Shown here: in pieces, positions 17,964 to 27,621 of the stretch
Position numbering within the stretch: the stretch's first letter is position 1
Layout: each line of letters starts with the position of its first letter
NCBI GenBank assembly: GCA_050949725.1
Contig: JBMNGH010000011.1
Span: forward strand, 248,001 to 312,000
Direction of reading: 5' to 3'
DNA: 64,000 bases
Source of the DNA: JBMNGH01 sp050949725
Lineage (GTDB): Bacteria; Bacillota; Thermosediminibacteria; Thermosediminibacterales; Tepidanaerobacteraceae
Notes under the pieces: generated by a model
Databases searched by the model: none
What the model saw: the letters and a program-made list of their open reading frames with translations, nothing else
Told to the model about the DNA's origin: nothing
Translations under genes and position numbers: made by a program

Positions 17964-17990
17964 CAAAGAGCTTATCTGTAGGAGGATTGT

Positions 17991-19697
17991 ATGAATTACA
18001 GGAAAGAAGAGATGCAGCAAACCTTAAAAAACCTTATTAATGCCGCTGTTAAAAGAGCTGTAGATGAAAACGCCATTAAAGCAGAAACCATCCCCGAGTA
18101 TAACTTGGAAGTACCACAAGATCAAAACCATGGCGATTTTGCAGCAAATGTTGCAATGCTTATGGCAAAAGAGGCCAGAATGTCTCCGAGAAAGATAGGT
18201 GAATTAATAGCAGAAAGGATCGATTTCTCCGGGACAGATATAGTCAGGATAGAAGTGGCCGGGCCGGGTTTTTTGAACTTCTTTTTAAAGCCAGGTTGGT
18301 TAAACAGGCAGATATTTGATATTTTGGAGTCAGGCCCTGATTACGGCCGACAGGATATCGGCAAAGGTAAAAAAGTACAGGTTGAGTTTGTCAGTGCAAA
18401 CCCAACCGGCCCCATGCACATGGGGAACGCCAGGGGGGCTGCCCTTGGAGATTCACTGAGCGCAGTTTTGGAAAAGGCCGGATTTGACGTGTCTAAAGAA
18501 TTTTATATAAATGATGCCGGCAACCAAATCGAAAACTTCGGGCTTTCACTAGAGGCCAGGTATTTACAGCTTCTAGGCATGGACGGATGTATACCTGAGG
18601 GCGGTTACCACGGAGAAGACATAAAGGAACTTATGAGGCGGCTGATAGATGAGGAAGGGGACCGTTTTTTAAAAATGGATTCTCCCAGCCGGAGGTCATA
18701 TTTTATAAATTACGCACTCGAAAAAAACATCAGACGCATGAAGCATGACCTGAATGACTTCGGAGTCAGATTTGACGTATGGTTTTCTGAGCAAAGCTTG
18801 CATGATACCGGAAAGGTAAAAGAGGTAATAGACATCTTGACACAAAGAGGATACACATACGAACAAGATGGGGCGATATGGTTTAAGGCATCTCAATTCG
18901 GAGCGACAAAGGATGAGGTGCTGATCAGAAATAATGGTATTCCCACTTATTTTGCTTCAGACATAGCATATCATAAAGATAAATTCGATAGGGGGTTTGA
19001 ATGGGTAATAGATATTTGGGGAGCTGACCATCACGGCCATGTCCAGAGAATGAAAGGTGCTATGCAGGCTCTTGGATATGACCCGGAAAACCTTACAGTT
19101 ATCATAATGCAGCTTGTTAAACTGTATAGAAACGGCGAATTGGTCAAAATGTCCAAGCGCACCGGAAAGTCAGTTTCACTTTCTGATATAGTGGAAGAGG
19201 TAGGGAAGGACGCGTCAAGGTTTTTTTTCAACCTTCGCAGTGCAGATACCCATCTGGATTTTGATCTTGACCTTGCTATTAAGAAGACAGAGGACAATCC
19301 GGTTTACTATGTTCAATACGCTCATGCCCGCATCTCGAGCATTTTGAGACAGGCAGAACAGCTTGGTGTGAAGCTGCCTGAGTGTGCCAACATTTCGTCA
19401 GAAGAAATGCAGAGTTACTCCGATGTCCTGAAAGAGAGAGAAGAGATTGAACTTATCAAAAAACTTGCCGACTTCCCAGGCGAAATCCGGTTTGCAGCTG
19501 AGGCGCTTTCGCCGTACCGCATTACCGCCTATTCAATGGAGCTTGCGTCCCTGTTTCATTCTTTTTACAATAAGTGTAGGGTTCTGTGTGATGATGACGG
19601 CACCACGAATGCAAGATTGCTGTTGTCAAAAGCGGTTCAGCTTGTATTGAAAAATGCCCTCGACATTTTAGGAATTAATGCGCCCGAAAGAATGTGA
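17991..19697 (+). CDS. argS: Arginyl-tRNA synthetase
   Basis: A 568-residue class I synthetase that charges tRNA-Arg. The N-terminal Add1 domain is followed by the HIGH-equivalent NPTGPMHMGNARGAALGD, the conserved EFYINDAGNQIENFG block, GADHHGHVQRMK and the KMSK-equivalent VKMSKRTGKS. The C-terminal DALR anticodon domain (YVQYAHARISSILRQ onward) is complete. GGAGGATTG precedes ATG 17991. Confidence 0.97.
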   Translation: MNYRKEEMQQTLKNLINAAVKRAVDENAIKAETIPEYNLEVPQDQNHGDFAANVAMLMAKEARMSPRKIGELIAERIDFSGTDIVRIEVAGPGFLNFFLKPGWLNRQIFDILESGPDYGRQDIGKGKKVQVEFVSANPTGPMHMGNARGAALGDSLSAVLEKAGFDVSKEFYINDAGNQIENFGLSLEARYLQLLGMDGCIPEGGYHGEDIKELMRRLIDEEGDRFLKMDSPSRRSYFINYALEKNIRRMKHDLNDFGVRFDVWFSEQSLHDTGKVKEVIDILTQRGYTYEQDGAIWFKASQFGATKDEVLIRNNGIPTYFASDIAYHKDKFDRGFEWVIDIWGADHHGHVQRMKGAMQALGYDPENLTVIIMQLVKLYRNGELVKMSKRTGKSVSLSDIVEEVGKDASRFFFNLRSADTHLDFDLDLAIKKTEDNPVYYVQYAHARISSILRQAEQLGVKLPECANISSEEMQSYSDVLKEREEIELIKKLADFPGEIRFAAEALSPYRITAYSMELASLFHSFYNKCRVLCDDDGTTNARLLLSKAVQLVLKNALDILGINAPERM

Positions 19698-19903
19698 CCC
19701 GGTTATAAAAGCCATATTTTTGGATAAATACCAATAATTGGAATTATTCAAAGCAAAATGGTTAAAATATAAATATATTTAGAAGGAATTTCACGATTAA
19801 CCAAGAATATATAATAAATTAGGATATTTGTATAGACAAGATAGAGAAAAAACAACTACAAGCCTCTAGTTTTACAACCTTGAAAGGAAAGGGAGGTTTT
19901 TTT

Positions 19904-20542
19904 GTGAAAATACAGTGGTTTGGCCATTCCTGTTTTTTATTTGAATCTCGGAGTGGCACAAAGATAGTAACCGACCCTTTTGACGGCAGTGTCGGTTATA
20001 AAATACCTAAGATAGAAGCTGATGTTGTGACAGTAAGCCATGACCATTATGACCACAACTATGTAGACTGTGTACAGGGAGACCCGAATGTCATAAGAAA
20101 TGTAGGTCAATATCAACAAAACGGGATATCAATAAAAGGCGTTTCTTCTTTTCACGATGAAGCTAAGGGCTCAAAAAGGGGGCCAAATGTCATATTTGTA
20201 TATGGAATAGACGGTTTGCAGATATGTCATTTGGGCGACTTAGGCCACCTTCTTTCAAAGGCACAGGTAGAAGAGATCGGCAAAGTTGATGTACTGCTTG
20301 TCCCCGTCGGCGGCACTTTCACACTGGATGCTGAAGGTGCTGTTGCTGTCATTCAGCAGCTATCACCAAGGGTAACTATCCCGATCCACTTTAAGACATC
20401 TGCTGTTAGCATGCCCATAGCACCTGTTGATGAGTTTCTCGACAAAATGGGTGAAGGGGAGCGCATAAAAGAGACATCTATTGAGTTGACACCTGAAACT
20501 ATTTCAGAGTGTCCAAAAGTATTAGTGCTAGATTATGAATAA
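19904..20542 (+). CDS. Metallo-beta-lactamase-fold hydrolase (UPF0173/YtkL-like)
   Basis: A 212-residue zinc-hydrolase fold protein. The metal motif VTVSHDHYDHNY (HxHxDH form) is at about residue 45, with further ligands in ICHLGDLGHL and IPIHFKT. The start is GTG 19904 with GGGAGG upstream; the frame also opens at TTG 19880, before that site. Family members are annotated as metal-dependent hydrolases of unknown substrate. A terminator follows directly. Confidence 0.88.
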   Translation: MKIQWFGHSCFLFESRSGTKIVTDPFDGSVGYKIPKIEADVVTVSHDHYDHNYVDCVQGDPNVIRNVGQYQQNGISIKGVSSFHDEAKGSKRGPNVIFVYGIDGLQICHLGDLGHLLSKAQVEEIGKVDVLLVPVGGTFTLDAEGAVAVIQQLSPRVTIPIHFKTSAVSMPIAPVDEFLDKMGEGERIKETSIELTPETISECPKVLVLDYE

Positions 20543-20572
20543 AAAATATAAAAAAACAATAAGCTTTAACCT

Positions 20573-20603
20573 AAACGGCGATCTGATAACACGCCGTTTT
20601 TTT
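20573..20603 (+). terminator. Terminator after the MBL-fold gene
   Basis: AAACGGCG (20573-20580) pairs with CGCCGTTT (20592-20599), then a T-run. Confidence 0.9.
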
Positions 20604-20610
20604 ATTGCGT

Positions 20611-20672
20611 AACAACAAGTTTCCCGGGCCCTTACAGCAATCTTTGGTTGCGTTGTCGGGTGGGGTTCTTAT
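20611..20672 (+). repeat. Dispersed 62-bp hairpin repeat, copy A
   Basis: Contains CAGCAATCTTTGGTTGCG between GGGCCC and TGTCGGGTGGGG. Reads the same, with about 90% identity by eye, as the reverse complement of the stretch 42952-43013, and more loosely as those at 53740, 58644 and 58697. Lies right behind a terminator. Confidence 0.85.
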
Positions 20673-20767
20673 TGTTTTACCTTCGACAGGAAATTCCAAC
20701 TTTAGAGGGAATTCCAAATATTTATAGAAATATATCCTAAAAAATGCTTAGTGGAGGTCGATATGTC

Positions 20768-21556
20768 ATGAGAGACAAAAGAAGATTTGCATTATGCATC
20801 GTGGGGACCCTGATGGCAATGGCCTTATTGAGCACATCTGCTGCTATGGCGGCGGACGAAATCCTTTCCCCGATATCTGAACAAATCAGCGGGACCGTTG
20901 TCGTGCTGACAGAAAAGGCCGAACATCCGGCTCAGCTCGTCTCCACGGGAAAACTGCTGGAAGGAGATGACAACAAAATATACGAGGAGTTTGAATTAAG
21001 AGATGACTCTGGAAATACGATTTCCCTCTCCCCGGATAATATAGAGAGGATAACTGTAAAGAGACAAGGTGACCAATTGTCTAAAAATTTAAACCCGGAA
21101 GGTGATACACTTTACTGGGATGTATTGACACAAACCGGTATTTACCATTTTACATTTGAGACGAAAGTCGAAATATACAGGGCAGAGCTTGACTGGACAT
21201 CTTTAAATCTTATAAATCTTACCTGGGATCTCCCCGAAAATCTTACGACCCTTGTCCAACGATCAGAACAAATCTGTATTCAAGCTGCTTTAACAGATAA
21301 AATAAATTCGGCAGGCATCCAGCAAATTGCTGGTGTTGTATATGTTTTTGAAATAACAAAAGACGGTGTCCCTATAGGACCAAATGATGTTTATTTGGTT
21401 TACGAATCAGAGACATTGCCCAATAAAGACGGTAAGTTCCTTTTTGGAGGGGATCAAGGGTTTTTATGCAGTGATGGCATGGATCACAAGTTCACAATCC
21501 AATTTAGGACAGCGGGCACTTTTCAGGTAACGGTACATGCAGCTAAGATAAATTGA
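20768..21556 (+). CDS. Secreted protein of unknown function
   Basis: A 262-residue protein with a clear signal peptide (basic MRDKRRF, hydrophobic core, AAMAAD cleavage region near residue 29). The rest looks like beta-rich extracellular domains: an N-terminal part with IERITVKRQGD, and a C-terminal part ending HKFTIQFRTAGTFQVTVHA, typical of Ig-like folds. ATG 20768 has GTGGAGG upstream; the frame opens at 20744, before that site. I do not recognise a family. It stands alone between two terminators. Confidence 0.75.
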   Translation: MRDKRRFALCIVGTLMAMALLSTSAAMAADEILSPISEQISGTVVVLTEKAEHPAQLVSTGKLLEGDDNKIYEEFELRDDSGNTISLSPDNIERITVKRQGDQLSKNLNPEGDTLYWDVLTQTGIYHFTFETKVEIYRAELDWTSLNLINLTWDLPENLTTLVQRSEQICIQAALTDKINSAGIQQIAGVVYVFEITKDGVPIGPNDVYLVYESETLPNKDGKFLFGGDQGFLCSDGMDHKFTIQFRTAGTFQVTVHAAKIN

Positions 21557-21656
21557 GGTTAGGGTGAAGAGTGAGAAATTGAAACTGAGGTCCTCGGAGA
21601 GGATAATTGAGCAATTTGAATGCTACTGTGAGATACGGCAATCTAAAACTTTTTTT

Positions 21657-21690
21657 AAAACCCCGGCCATGATTCATGGACGGGGTTTTT
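21657..21690 (+). terminator. Terminator after the secreted protein gene
   Basis: AAAACCCCG (21657-21665) pairs with CGGGGTTTT (21681-21689); an inner ATGATTCAT also folds. Followed by T. Confidence 0.9.
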
Positions 21691-21806
21691 CATATTACCA
21701 TGTAATTAGTGAAATAGGCTATAATAACAAAAAAATGAGCCTCTTAGCTGTAGTCGAGCTTTATTATTTTTTCTAAAAAATCAAGCTACAAACAAAATGG
21801 CTTGGA

Positions 21807-21836
21807 TTGACAAACAGCTTGCTGAATTAGTAAAAT
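21807..21836 (+). promoter_or_regulatory. Sigma-A promoter of pyrG
   Basis: TTGACA (21807-21812), 18-bp spacer, TAAAAT (21831-21836). The leader to ATG 21887 is only about 45 nt and contains no attenuator hairpin, so Bacillus-style pyrG attenuation is not visible. Confidence 0.55.
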
Positions 21837-21886
21837 ATATGATATGGGATTTTTTTATGTACGGAATATTATAAGGGGGACATATC

Positions 21887-23503
21887 ATGCACACCAAGTA
21901 TATTTTCATAACCGGGGGAGTGGTCTCTTCTCTCGGCAAGGGAATAACCGCGGCTTCACTTGGCAGGCTTTTAAAGAATAGGGGTCTATCTGTCACAATG
22001 CAGAAGTTTGACCCCTATATTAATATTGATCCCGGAACTATGAGCCCTTATCAGCACGGTGAGGTTTACGTAACAGAAGACGGGGCTGAAACAGATCTGG
22101 ACATAGGCCATTATGAAAGGTTTATAGATGTGAATCTGACTAGGAATAGCAATGTCACCACAGGAAAGATTTACTGGTCTGTAATCAAAAAAGAACGACA
22201 GGGGGATTATATCGGCGAGACTGTACAGGTGATACCACACATAACGAACGAAATCAAGCAGCGCATAAAAAAGGTTGCAAAAGAATCTAATCCGGATGTG
22301 GTGATTACTGAGATCGGAGGTACAGTAGGAGATATTGAGAGCCTGCCTTTTCTTGAAGCGATCAGGCAGATGAAAGCTGATATAGGCAGAGACAACGTCA
22401 TTTACATTCACGTAACTTTAGTGCCATATCTGTCAAAGGCTGGAGAATCTAAGACAAAGCCAACCCAGCACAGTGTTAAGGAACTCCGGAGCATAGGTAT
22501 CCAGCCGGATATTATCGTGTGTCGCTCCGAAAAGGCCCTTTCTGAGGGTCTCAAAGAAAAGATAGCCCTTTTTTGCAATGTTGACCCCGAAGCCGTAATT
22601 CAAAACTACGATGCCGAAACAATTTACGAGGTGCCCCTAATTTTACAAAAAGAAGGTTTAGACCAAATAGTAGCAAAAAAATTAGGTATCGACGGGAACC
22701 ACTCAGAAATGGCCGAGTGGGAGTCTATTGTGACCCGTATGAAAAATCCTTCAAGATGTGTAAATATCGCACTTGTTGGTAAATATGTAGAACTTCACGA
22801 TGCCTATCTCAGTGTAGTGGAATCCTTGTGTCACGGTGGAATACCAAATGATGCAAGGGTGGAAGTAAAATGGGTACAGTCTGAAGAGCTAATCAATGAT
22901 CTGCAGTCAGACCAGATTCTTAGGGACGCTGATGGCATACTCATACCCGGCGGGTTTGGAGACAGAGGTGTTGAGGGGAAGATCAGAGCCTGCAAATATG
23001 CCCGTGAAAACGACGTGCCGGCTTTTGGAATCTGTCTCGGGCTGCAGTGTATGACAATAGAATTTGCCCGAAGTGTATGCAGACTTGAAAACGCAAACAG
23101 CACGGAATTTGCGCCTGAAACTCCTTATCCTGTTATAGACTTGATTTCTGAACAGAACCAGGCCAATTTTATGGGAAGTTCCATGCGTCTGGGTCACTAC
23201 CCGTGTTTCTTAGCAAAAGGGTCCAAAGCGGCTTCCGTGTACAATGAATCGTTGGTTGAAGAACGCCATCGGCATAGGTATGAGTTTAACAACAGGTACA
23301 GGGAAATGTTCGAAAAAGCAGGCATGATTTTTTCCGGCGTTTCTCCCGACAACCGCTTCGTTGAGATAATCGAACTTAAGGGCCATCCATGGTTTATCGG
23401 AACTCAGTTTCATCCGGAATTTAAATCAAGGCCCAACAGACCCCATCCGCTGTTTAAAGACTTTATAAGGGCAGCACTTGAATTCAAATCAAAAAAAATA
23501 TGA
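21887..23503 (+). CDS. pyrG: CTP synthase
   Basis: A 538-residue enzyme aminating UTP to CTP. The N-terminal synthetase starts with YIFITGGVVSSLGKGI and holds DPYINIDPGTMSP and EIGGTVGDIES. The C-terminal glutaminase has GGFGDRG, the catalytic cysteine in FGICLGLQC and the catalytic HPEF. AAGGGGGA precedes ATG 21887. A terminator follows, so it is a single-gene unit separate from the pyr operon. Confidence 0.98.
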   Translation: MHTKYIFITGGVVSSLGKGITAASLGRLLKNRGLSVTMQKFDPYINIDPGTMSPYQHGEVYVTEDGAETDLDIGHYERFIDVNLTRNSNVTTGKIYWSVIKKERQGDYIGETVQVIPHITNEIKQRIKKVAKESNPDVVITEIGGTVGDIESLPFLEAIRQMKADIGRDNVIYIHVTLVPYLSKAGESKTKPTQHSVKELRSIGIQPDIIVCRSEKALSEGLKEKIALFCNVDPEAVIQNYDAETIYEVPLILQKEGLDQIVAKKLGIDGNHSEMAEWESIVTRMKNPSRCVNIALVGKYVELHDAYLSVVESLCHGGIPNDARVEVKWVQSEELINDLQSDQILRDADGILIPGGFGDRGVEGKIRACKYARENDVPAFGICLGLQCMTIEFARSVCRLENANSTEFAPETPYPVIDLISEQNQANFMGSSMRLGHYPCFLAKGSKAASVYNESLVEERHRHRYEFNNRYREMFEKAGMIFSGVSPDNRFVEIIELKGHPWFIGTQFHPEFKSRPNRPHPLFKDFIRAALEFKSKKI

Positions 23504-23514
23504 TTAAGAAGAAG

Positions 23515-23562
23515 GCAGCTGCACAGTGAACCTGAACCCATTGTACAGCTGCTATTTTTTTT
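23515..23562 (+). terminator. Terminator after pyrG
   Basis: GCAGCTGcACAGTG pairs with the mirror arm ending CAGCTGC at 23552, followed by eight T residues. Confidence 0.88.
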
Positions 23563-23660
23563 GTCACTTTTCTACACATGTTCTTTTCAGTATATAAAAG
23601 TACTGTATAATAATAAAAAGGATGAGTAGAGAAAAAACAATTGCGGAGGTTTCTCATATA

Positions 23661-24740
23661 ATGGAACTAAGAATCATACAAGAGAATGAAAGACGGTATT
23701 TTAACGACTTTATGGCAAATGGCCCGAAAGGCCATGTGCTTCAATCGTTTGAGTGGGGAGAAGTCAAGAGGCGGACCGGTTGGCAGCCTATAAGGCTTCT
23801 CGTGGAAGACGACGGAAAGCCCGTAGCAGGAATATCAATCCTCAAGAGGCGTATTCCGCTTCCCGGCCTGAACAGGTGCATCTTGTATGCTCCCCGCGGG
23901 CCGGTAGCAGATTTTTCGGATGAGGAAACGCTAAGGTTTCTTTTTGACCGTGTGAAAACACTTGCTGCAAGGCATGGAGCCATAATGCTGAAAATAGATC
24001 CAGATATCAAATCGCCAGATGAAAGGGTAGAAAATTTGTTAAAGTCCTTTGGATTTTTGATGCGTGAAGGCGGGGATAACTTCGAAGGGATTCAGCCCCA
24101 GTTTGTATTCCGCCTTGACATAAGAGGCACACTGGAAAACATATTTGCGTCATTTCATCACAAAACAAGGTACAACATCCGCCTTTCGGCCCGCAAAGGG
24201 GTTAAAGTAAAATTTGGGTCACGGGAAGACCTAGAGCCCTTCTACGAAATCTTGCAGGAGACCTGTAAAAGGGATAAGTTTTTGGTAAGGGGATTCGACT
24301 ACTTCGAGGCACTGTGGGAAGAGTTGGTGGAAAATGGCCTTGCAAGGCTCTTCATGGCGGAATACAAAGGCAACCATATCGCAGGGACCCTTGCCTTCAT
24401 ATTCGGCGACAAGGCTTGGTACATTTACGGGGCTTCGTCAAATGAAAACAGAAATGTGATGCCCAATTATGCCCTTCAGTGGGAAATGATAAAATGGGCA
24501 AAGCAAAACGGCTGTACAATGTACGATTTCAGAGGCGTATCAGGAGATACCTCTCCTGAAAACCCACTTTACGGCCTTTACAGATTCAAGAAAGGGTTTA
24601 ACGGAGAGTTTACCAAATTCATCGGTGAATTCGACTTACCCATTTCAACATCACTATATTATTTGTGGGAGAAAGTTATTCCTGGGTACCGGGAATCCAG
24701 GAGAAGCCTGGTAAACTTTCTGCGCGGGCTTAAAAAATAA
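23661..24740 (+). CDS. FemAB-family peptidoglycan aminoacyltransferase
   Basis: A 359-residue protein of the FemX/FemAB GNAT-like family, which adds amino acids from tRNA to the peptidoglycan peptide branch. Seen are the N-terminal HVLQSFEWGEVKRRTGW block, LYAPRGPVADFS, the second GNAT half with FASFHHKTRYNIRLSARKG, and the end block YDFRGVSGDTSPENPLYGLY typical of the family. ATG 23661 has GGAGG 11 bases upstream; the frame opens at 23622. The length is shorter than Staphylococcus FemA because the coiled-coil insert is absent. Amino-acid specificity is unknown. Confidence 0.9.
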   Translation: MELRIIQENERRYFNDFMANGPKGHVLQSFEWGEVKRRTGWQPIRLLVEDDGKPVAGISILKRRIPLPGLNRCILYAPRGPVADFSDEETLRFLFDRVKTLAARHGAIMLKIDPDIKSPDERVENLLKSFGFLMREGGDNFEGIQPQFVFRLDIRGTLENIFASFHHKTRYNIRLSARKGVKVKFGSREDLEPFYEILQETCKRDKFLVRGFDYFEALWEELVENGLARLFMAEYKGNHIAGTLAFIFGDKAWYIYGASSNENRNVMPNYALQWEMIKWAKQNGCTMYDFRGVSGDTSPENPLYGLYRFKKGFNGEFTKFIGEFDLPISTSLYYLWEKVIPGYRESRRSLVNFLRGLKK

Positions 24741-24762
24741 ATTTTTTGAGGGAGGCCTCAAG

Positions 24763-27129
24763 ATGATTAAAAAACTTAACTTTACCGAACTCAGAGAAAA
24801 ATGTGACCCGAATCATTTCGTTTTTCGTTCAACAGAAGATATCGAGCCCCTTTCTGGTATCATAGGCCAGGAAAGGGCCGTAAGTGCAATGGATTTTGGC
24901 TTAAGAATTGAACAAAAGGGATACAACATTTACATGACCGGCCTTACAGGGACCGGAAAAACCAGCTACGCCAGATCTGCTGTAAACCAGGTCGCCGCAG
25001 GGAAACCCGTTCCTGGTGATATCATCTATGTGTACAATTTTTCGATGCCCGATAAGCCGCTGGTCATCAGTTTACCCGCAGGAAAAGGGCATGAGTTTTC
25101 TACAGATATGGAAAAGCTCATAACAGAGATAAGACAGGAAGTATCAAAATTATTCGACGCAGAAGATTTTGAAAACCAGAAAAAGTCTGTCCTTGACAAA
25201 TACCAGAAGGCATCATTTGAAATGTTCAGCAAAATTGAGGAACTGGCAAAATCTGAGGGCTTCATGCTCCAAAAGAGTGCACAGGGGATAGCCACATTGC
25301 CTTTGGTCGACGGTAAGCCAATGAGCCAGGAAGATTATAAAGCACTTTCAAATGAATACAAAGAGGCCATAGAACAAAAAAGCAGGGAAATACAGGCCAA
25401 AATCGACGAAGCACTTAGAAAAGTCAGGTTCTTGGATAGAGAGGCACAGAAGGAACTGCAACTGCTTGAAAAAGATATGGCGCTTTCAATCATAAATCCA
25501 GTTTTCGAAGAGGTTGCCGTAAAGTATAAAGACTTTGAAGATATAATAATTTATCTTAAGTCCGTAAAGGAGGATATAGTAAAAAATTTATCAGTAATAA
25601 GGGGCAAGGATGAAACCGGTGAAATGTCGCAGCTATTGGACAAACGTGCGGCGAATCCCGAAGATTTTTATGTCAGGTACAAAATAAACGTCTTTGTCGA
25701 CAACAGGGCGACAAAGGGGGCGCCGGTAATATTTGAAACAAGCCCGACTTATTACAACTTATTTGGCAAGATAGAAGGGCGAGCACAGTTTGGTGCTGTA
25801 ACAACAGATTTTACAATGATAAAAAGCGGGGCGGTACACAGGGCAAACGGCGGGTATCTCGTACTGCAGGCATCAGATCTTTTCAAAGACCCTTATGCAT
25901 GGGATGCCCTTAAGAGGACACTTAACAACGAAGAGGCCAGGGTAGAAAACATAGGGGAACAGTACAGGGCCGTTCCGACGGTTACCTTAAAGCCACAGCA
26001 TATCCCGATCAAAATTAAAGTGATATTGATAGGATCACCCCAAATCTATAGCATTTTAAACCAGCATGATGAGGATTTCAGGAAATTATTTAAAATAAAG
26101 GTCGATTTCGATGTGGAAATGGACCGGACACCTGAAAACATGAAGGCCTATGCATCATTTATATGCAATATGTGCAGGCAGCAAAATTTAATTCACTTTA
26201 CCCCTTCAGGTGTTGCAAGTGTCATAGACTACAGCTCAAGGCTTGCCGAAAGCAAGGAAAAATTATCAACAAGATTTAACGAAATTGCAGAAGTACTCTA
26301 TGAGGCCAGTGCATGGGCAAAGATCGAGAATAGCCCGGAGGTTTCCGAAAGCCATGTTGAAAAGGCAATAAATGAAAAGGTTTACAGGTCAAACAGGGTG
26401 GAAGAAAAAATGTTTTCCATGATTGAGCGCGGCGAAATCATGGTAGATACTGACGGCCTGGAAGTTGGTCAGGTAAACGGGCTTTCTGTCTTGGATACAG
26501 GTGATTACGTTTTCGGGCAACCATCAAGAATAACGGCAAGGACCTACCTGGGTGACGCCGGTGTTGTCAACATAGAACGGGAGGCCCGAATGAGCGGCCG
26601 GATACATGACAAGGCGGTCATGATTTTGACAGGGTACCTTGGCGAGAAGTATTCAAAAGACATGCCCCTCACGATTTCTGCCAGCATTGCCTTTGAGCAG
26701 AACTACGGCGGAATAGAGGGCGACAGCGCAACATGTGCTGAACTAATCGCACTGCTCTCAAGCATATCCGGCATACCTGTAAGACAGGACCTGGCGATAA
26801 CCGGCTCACTTAATCAGCACGGCAAGGCACAGCCTGTGGGAGGAACAACCTATAAAGTAGAAGGATTTTTCCATGCCTGCAAGATAAACGGGCTAACCGG
26901 CAAACAAGGTGTAGTTATCCCGCACCAGAACGTAATAAACCTTATGCTAAAACCCGAAGTAGTCGAAGCTGTGCGAGAAGGTAAATTCCATATTTATTCC
27001 GTTGAGACAATAGATGATGCAATACAAATTATGACAGGGGTCAAACCCAATGAATTTCACCAAGAGGTAAGCTTAAGCCTAAAGAAAATGGCTGAGGCAG
27101 CAAAAGGATTTGCTAAATATTTTTTCTAA
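24763..27129 (+). CDS. Lon-family ATP-dependent protease (COG1067 type)
   Basis: A 788-residue AAA+ protease related to LonB. The N-terminal AAA domain has the Walker A GLTGTGKTSYARSA. A long coiled-coil insert occupies about residues 110-270. The ATPase core resumes with RANGGYLVLQASDLF. The C-terminal Lon protease domain carries the catalytic serine in EGDSATCAELIALL and the lysine in GGTTYKVEGFF. GGGAGG precedes ATG 24763. There is no membrane segment, so it is probably cytoplasmic. Close spacing (22 bp) after the FemAB gene suggests cotranscription. Confidence 0.92.
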   Translation: MIKKLNFTELREKCDPNHFVFRSTEDIEPLSGIIGQERAVSAMDFGLRIEQKGYNIYMTGLTGTGKTSYARSAVNQVAAGKPVPGDIIYVYNFSMPDKPLVISLPAGKGHEFSTDMEKLITEIRQEVSKLFDAEDFENQKKSVLDKYQKASFEMFSKIEELAKSEGFMLQKSAQGIATLPLVDGKPMSQEDYKALSNEYKEAIEQKSREIQAKIDEALRKVRFLDREAQKELQLLEKDMALSIINPVFEEVAVKYKDFEDIIIYLKSVKEDIVKNLSVIRGKDETGEMSQLLDKRAANPEDFYVRYKINVFVDNRATKGAPVIFETSPTYYNLFGKIEGRAQFGAVTTDFTMIKSGAVHRANGGYLVLQASDLFKDPYAWDALKRTLNNEEARVENIGEQYRAVPTVTLKPQHIPIKIKVILIGSPQIYSILNQHDEDFRKLFKIKVDFDVEMDRTPENMKAYASFICNMCRQQNLIHFTPSGVASVIDYSSRLAESKEKLSTRFNEIAEVLYEASAWAKIENSPEVSESHVEKAINEKVYRSNRVEEKMFSMIERGEIMVDTDGLEVGQVNGLSVLDTGDYVFGQPSRITARTYLGDAGVVNIEREARMSGRIHDKAVMILTGYLGEKYSKDMPLTISASIAFEQNYGGIEGDSATCAELIALLSSISGIPVRQDLAITGSLNQHGKAQPVGGTTYKVEGFFHACKINGLTGKQGVVIPHQNVINLMLKPEVVEAVREGKFHIYSVETIDDAIQIMTGVKPNEFHQEVSLSLKKMAEAAKGFAKYFF

Positions 27130-27299
27130 AAAAAGAGGAATTTACCTGTCTACCATAGAATATATATTTACTAAATTTTTGCATTCTATCGGGGCATTGT
27201 ATTGGGTGGAGATTCTGCTAATTTATATATTTTGCATAAAAATCCGTATAAAGCTGTAAAAACCAATATTACATTTATATTACATTTCATCCAATTATA
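27130..27299. other. A+T-rich spacer between the Lon gene and the S-layer promoter
   Basis: No frame, no clear terminator hairpin, no repeat recognised. Confidence 0.5.
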
Positions 27300-27328
27300 T
27301 TGACCGAAAACCGGCCTGATGCTATAAT
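27300..27328 (+). promoter_or_regulatory. Sigma-A promoter of the S-layer gene
   Basis: TTGACC (27300-27305), 17-bp spacer, TATAAT (27323-27328). It gives a leader of nearly 290 nt, unusually long, which holds two AAGGAGGATTT ribosome-site-like copies (near 27552 and 27606). Only the second is followed by a start codon. Long leaders are common for S-layer mRNAs. Confidence 0.7.
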
Positions 27329-27621
27329 AGCTATAGAATTTTGGACATTGACAATTTTATGCTGAGTCAACAAAAATATCATACTCAAGTCTGTGTTGGC
27401 TCATTTAAATTAAAAGTTTTAGATAATTATTCCATATATACAGCTGGTAATTTACAACCTCTTTTTACCCTGCTTGCAGAGGTTAAGCAGGCTTGAATTT
27501 TTTTTAATGGGCTATAATTTTTTAAAAGCTTTTGAAAGGGGGGATAACACCAGAAGGAGGATTTAAGCAGCCTTTTTTGGCAAAAGAATATTTTTTTTAA
27601 AATCAAAAGGAGGATTTGAGT

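Noticed and set aside
17500..17990. T-box riboswitch ahead of argS
   Set aside because: No AGGGTGGnACCGCG element or specifier-loop layout could be found; only a generic hairpin is present.
21564..21776. 70-codon frame after the secreted protein gene
   Set aside because: It runs straight through a strong terminator hairpin and has no family-like features.
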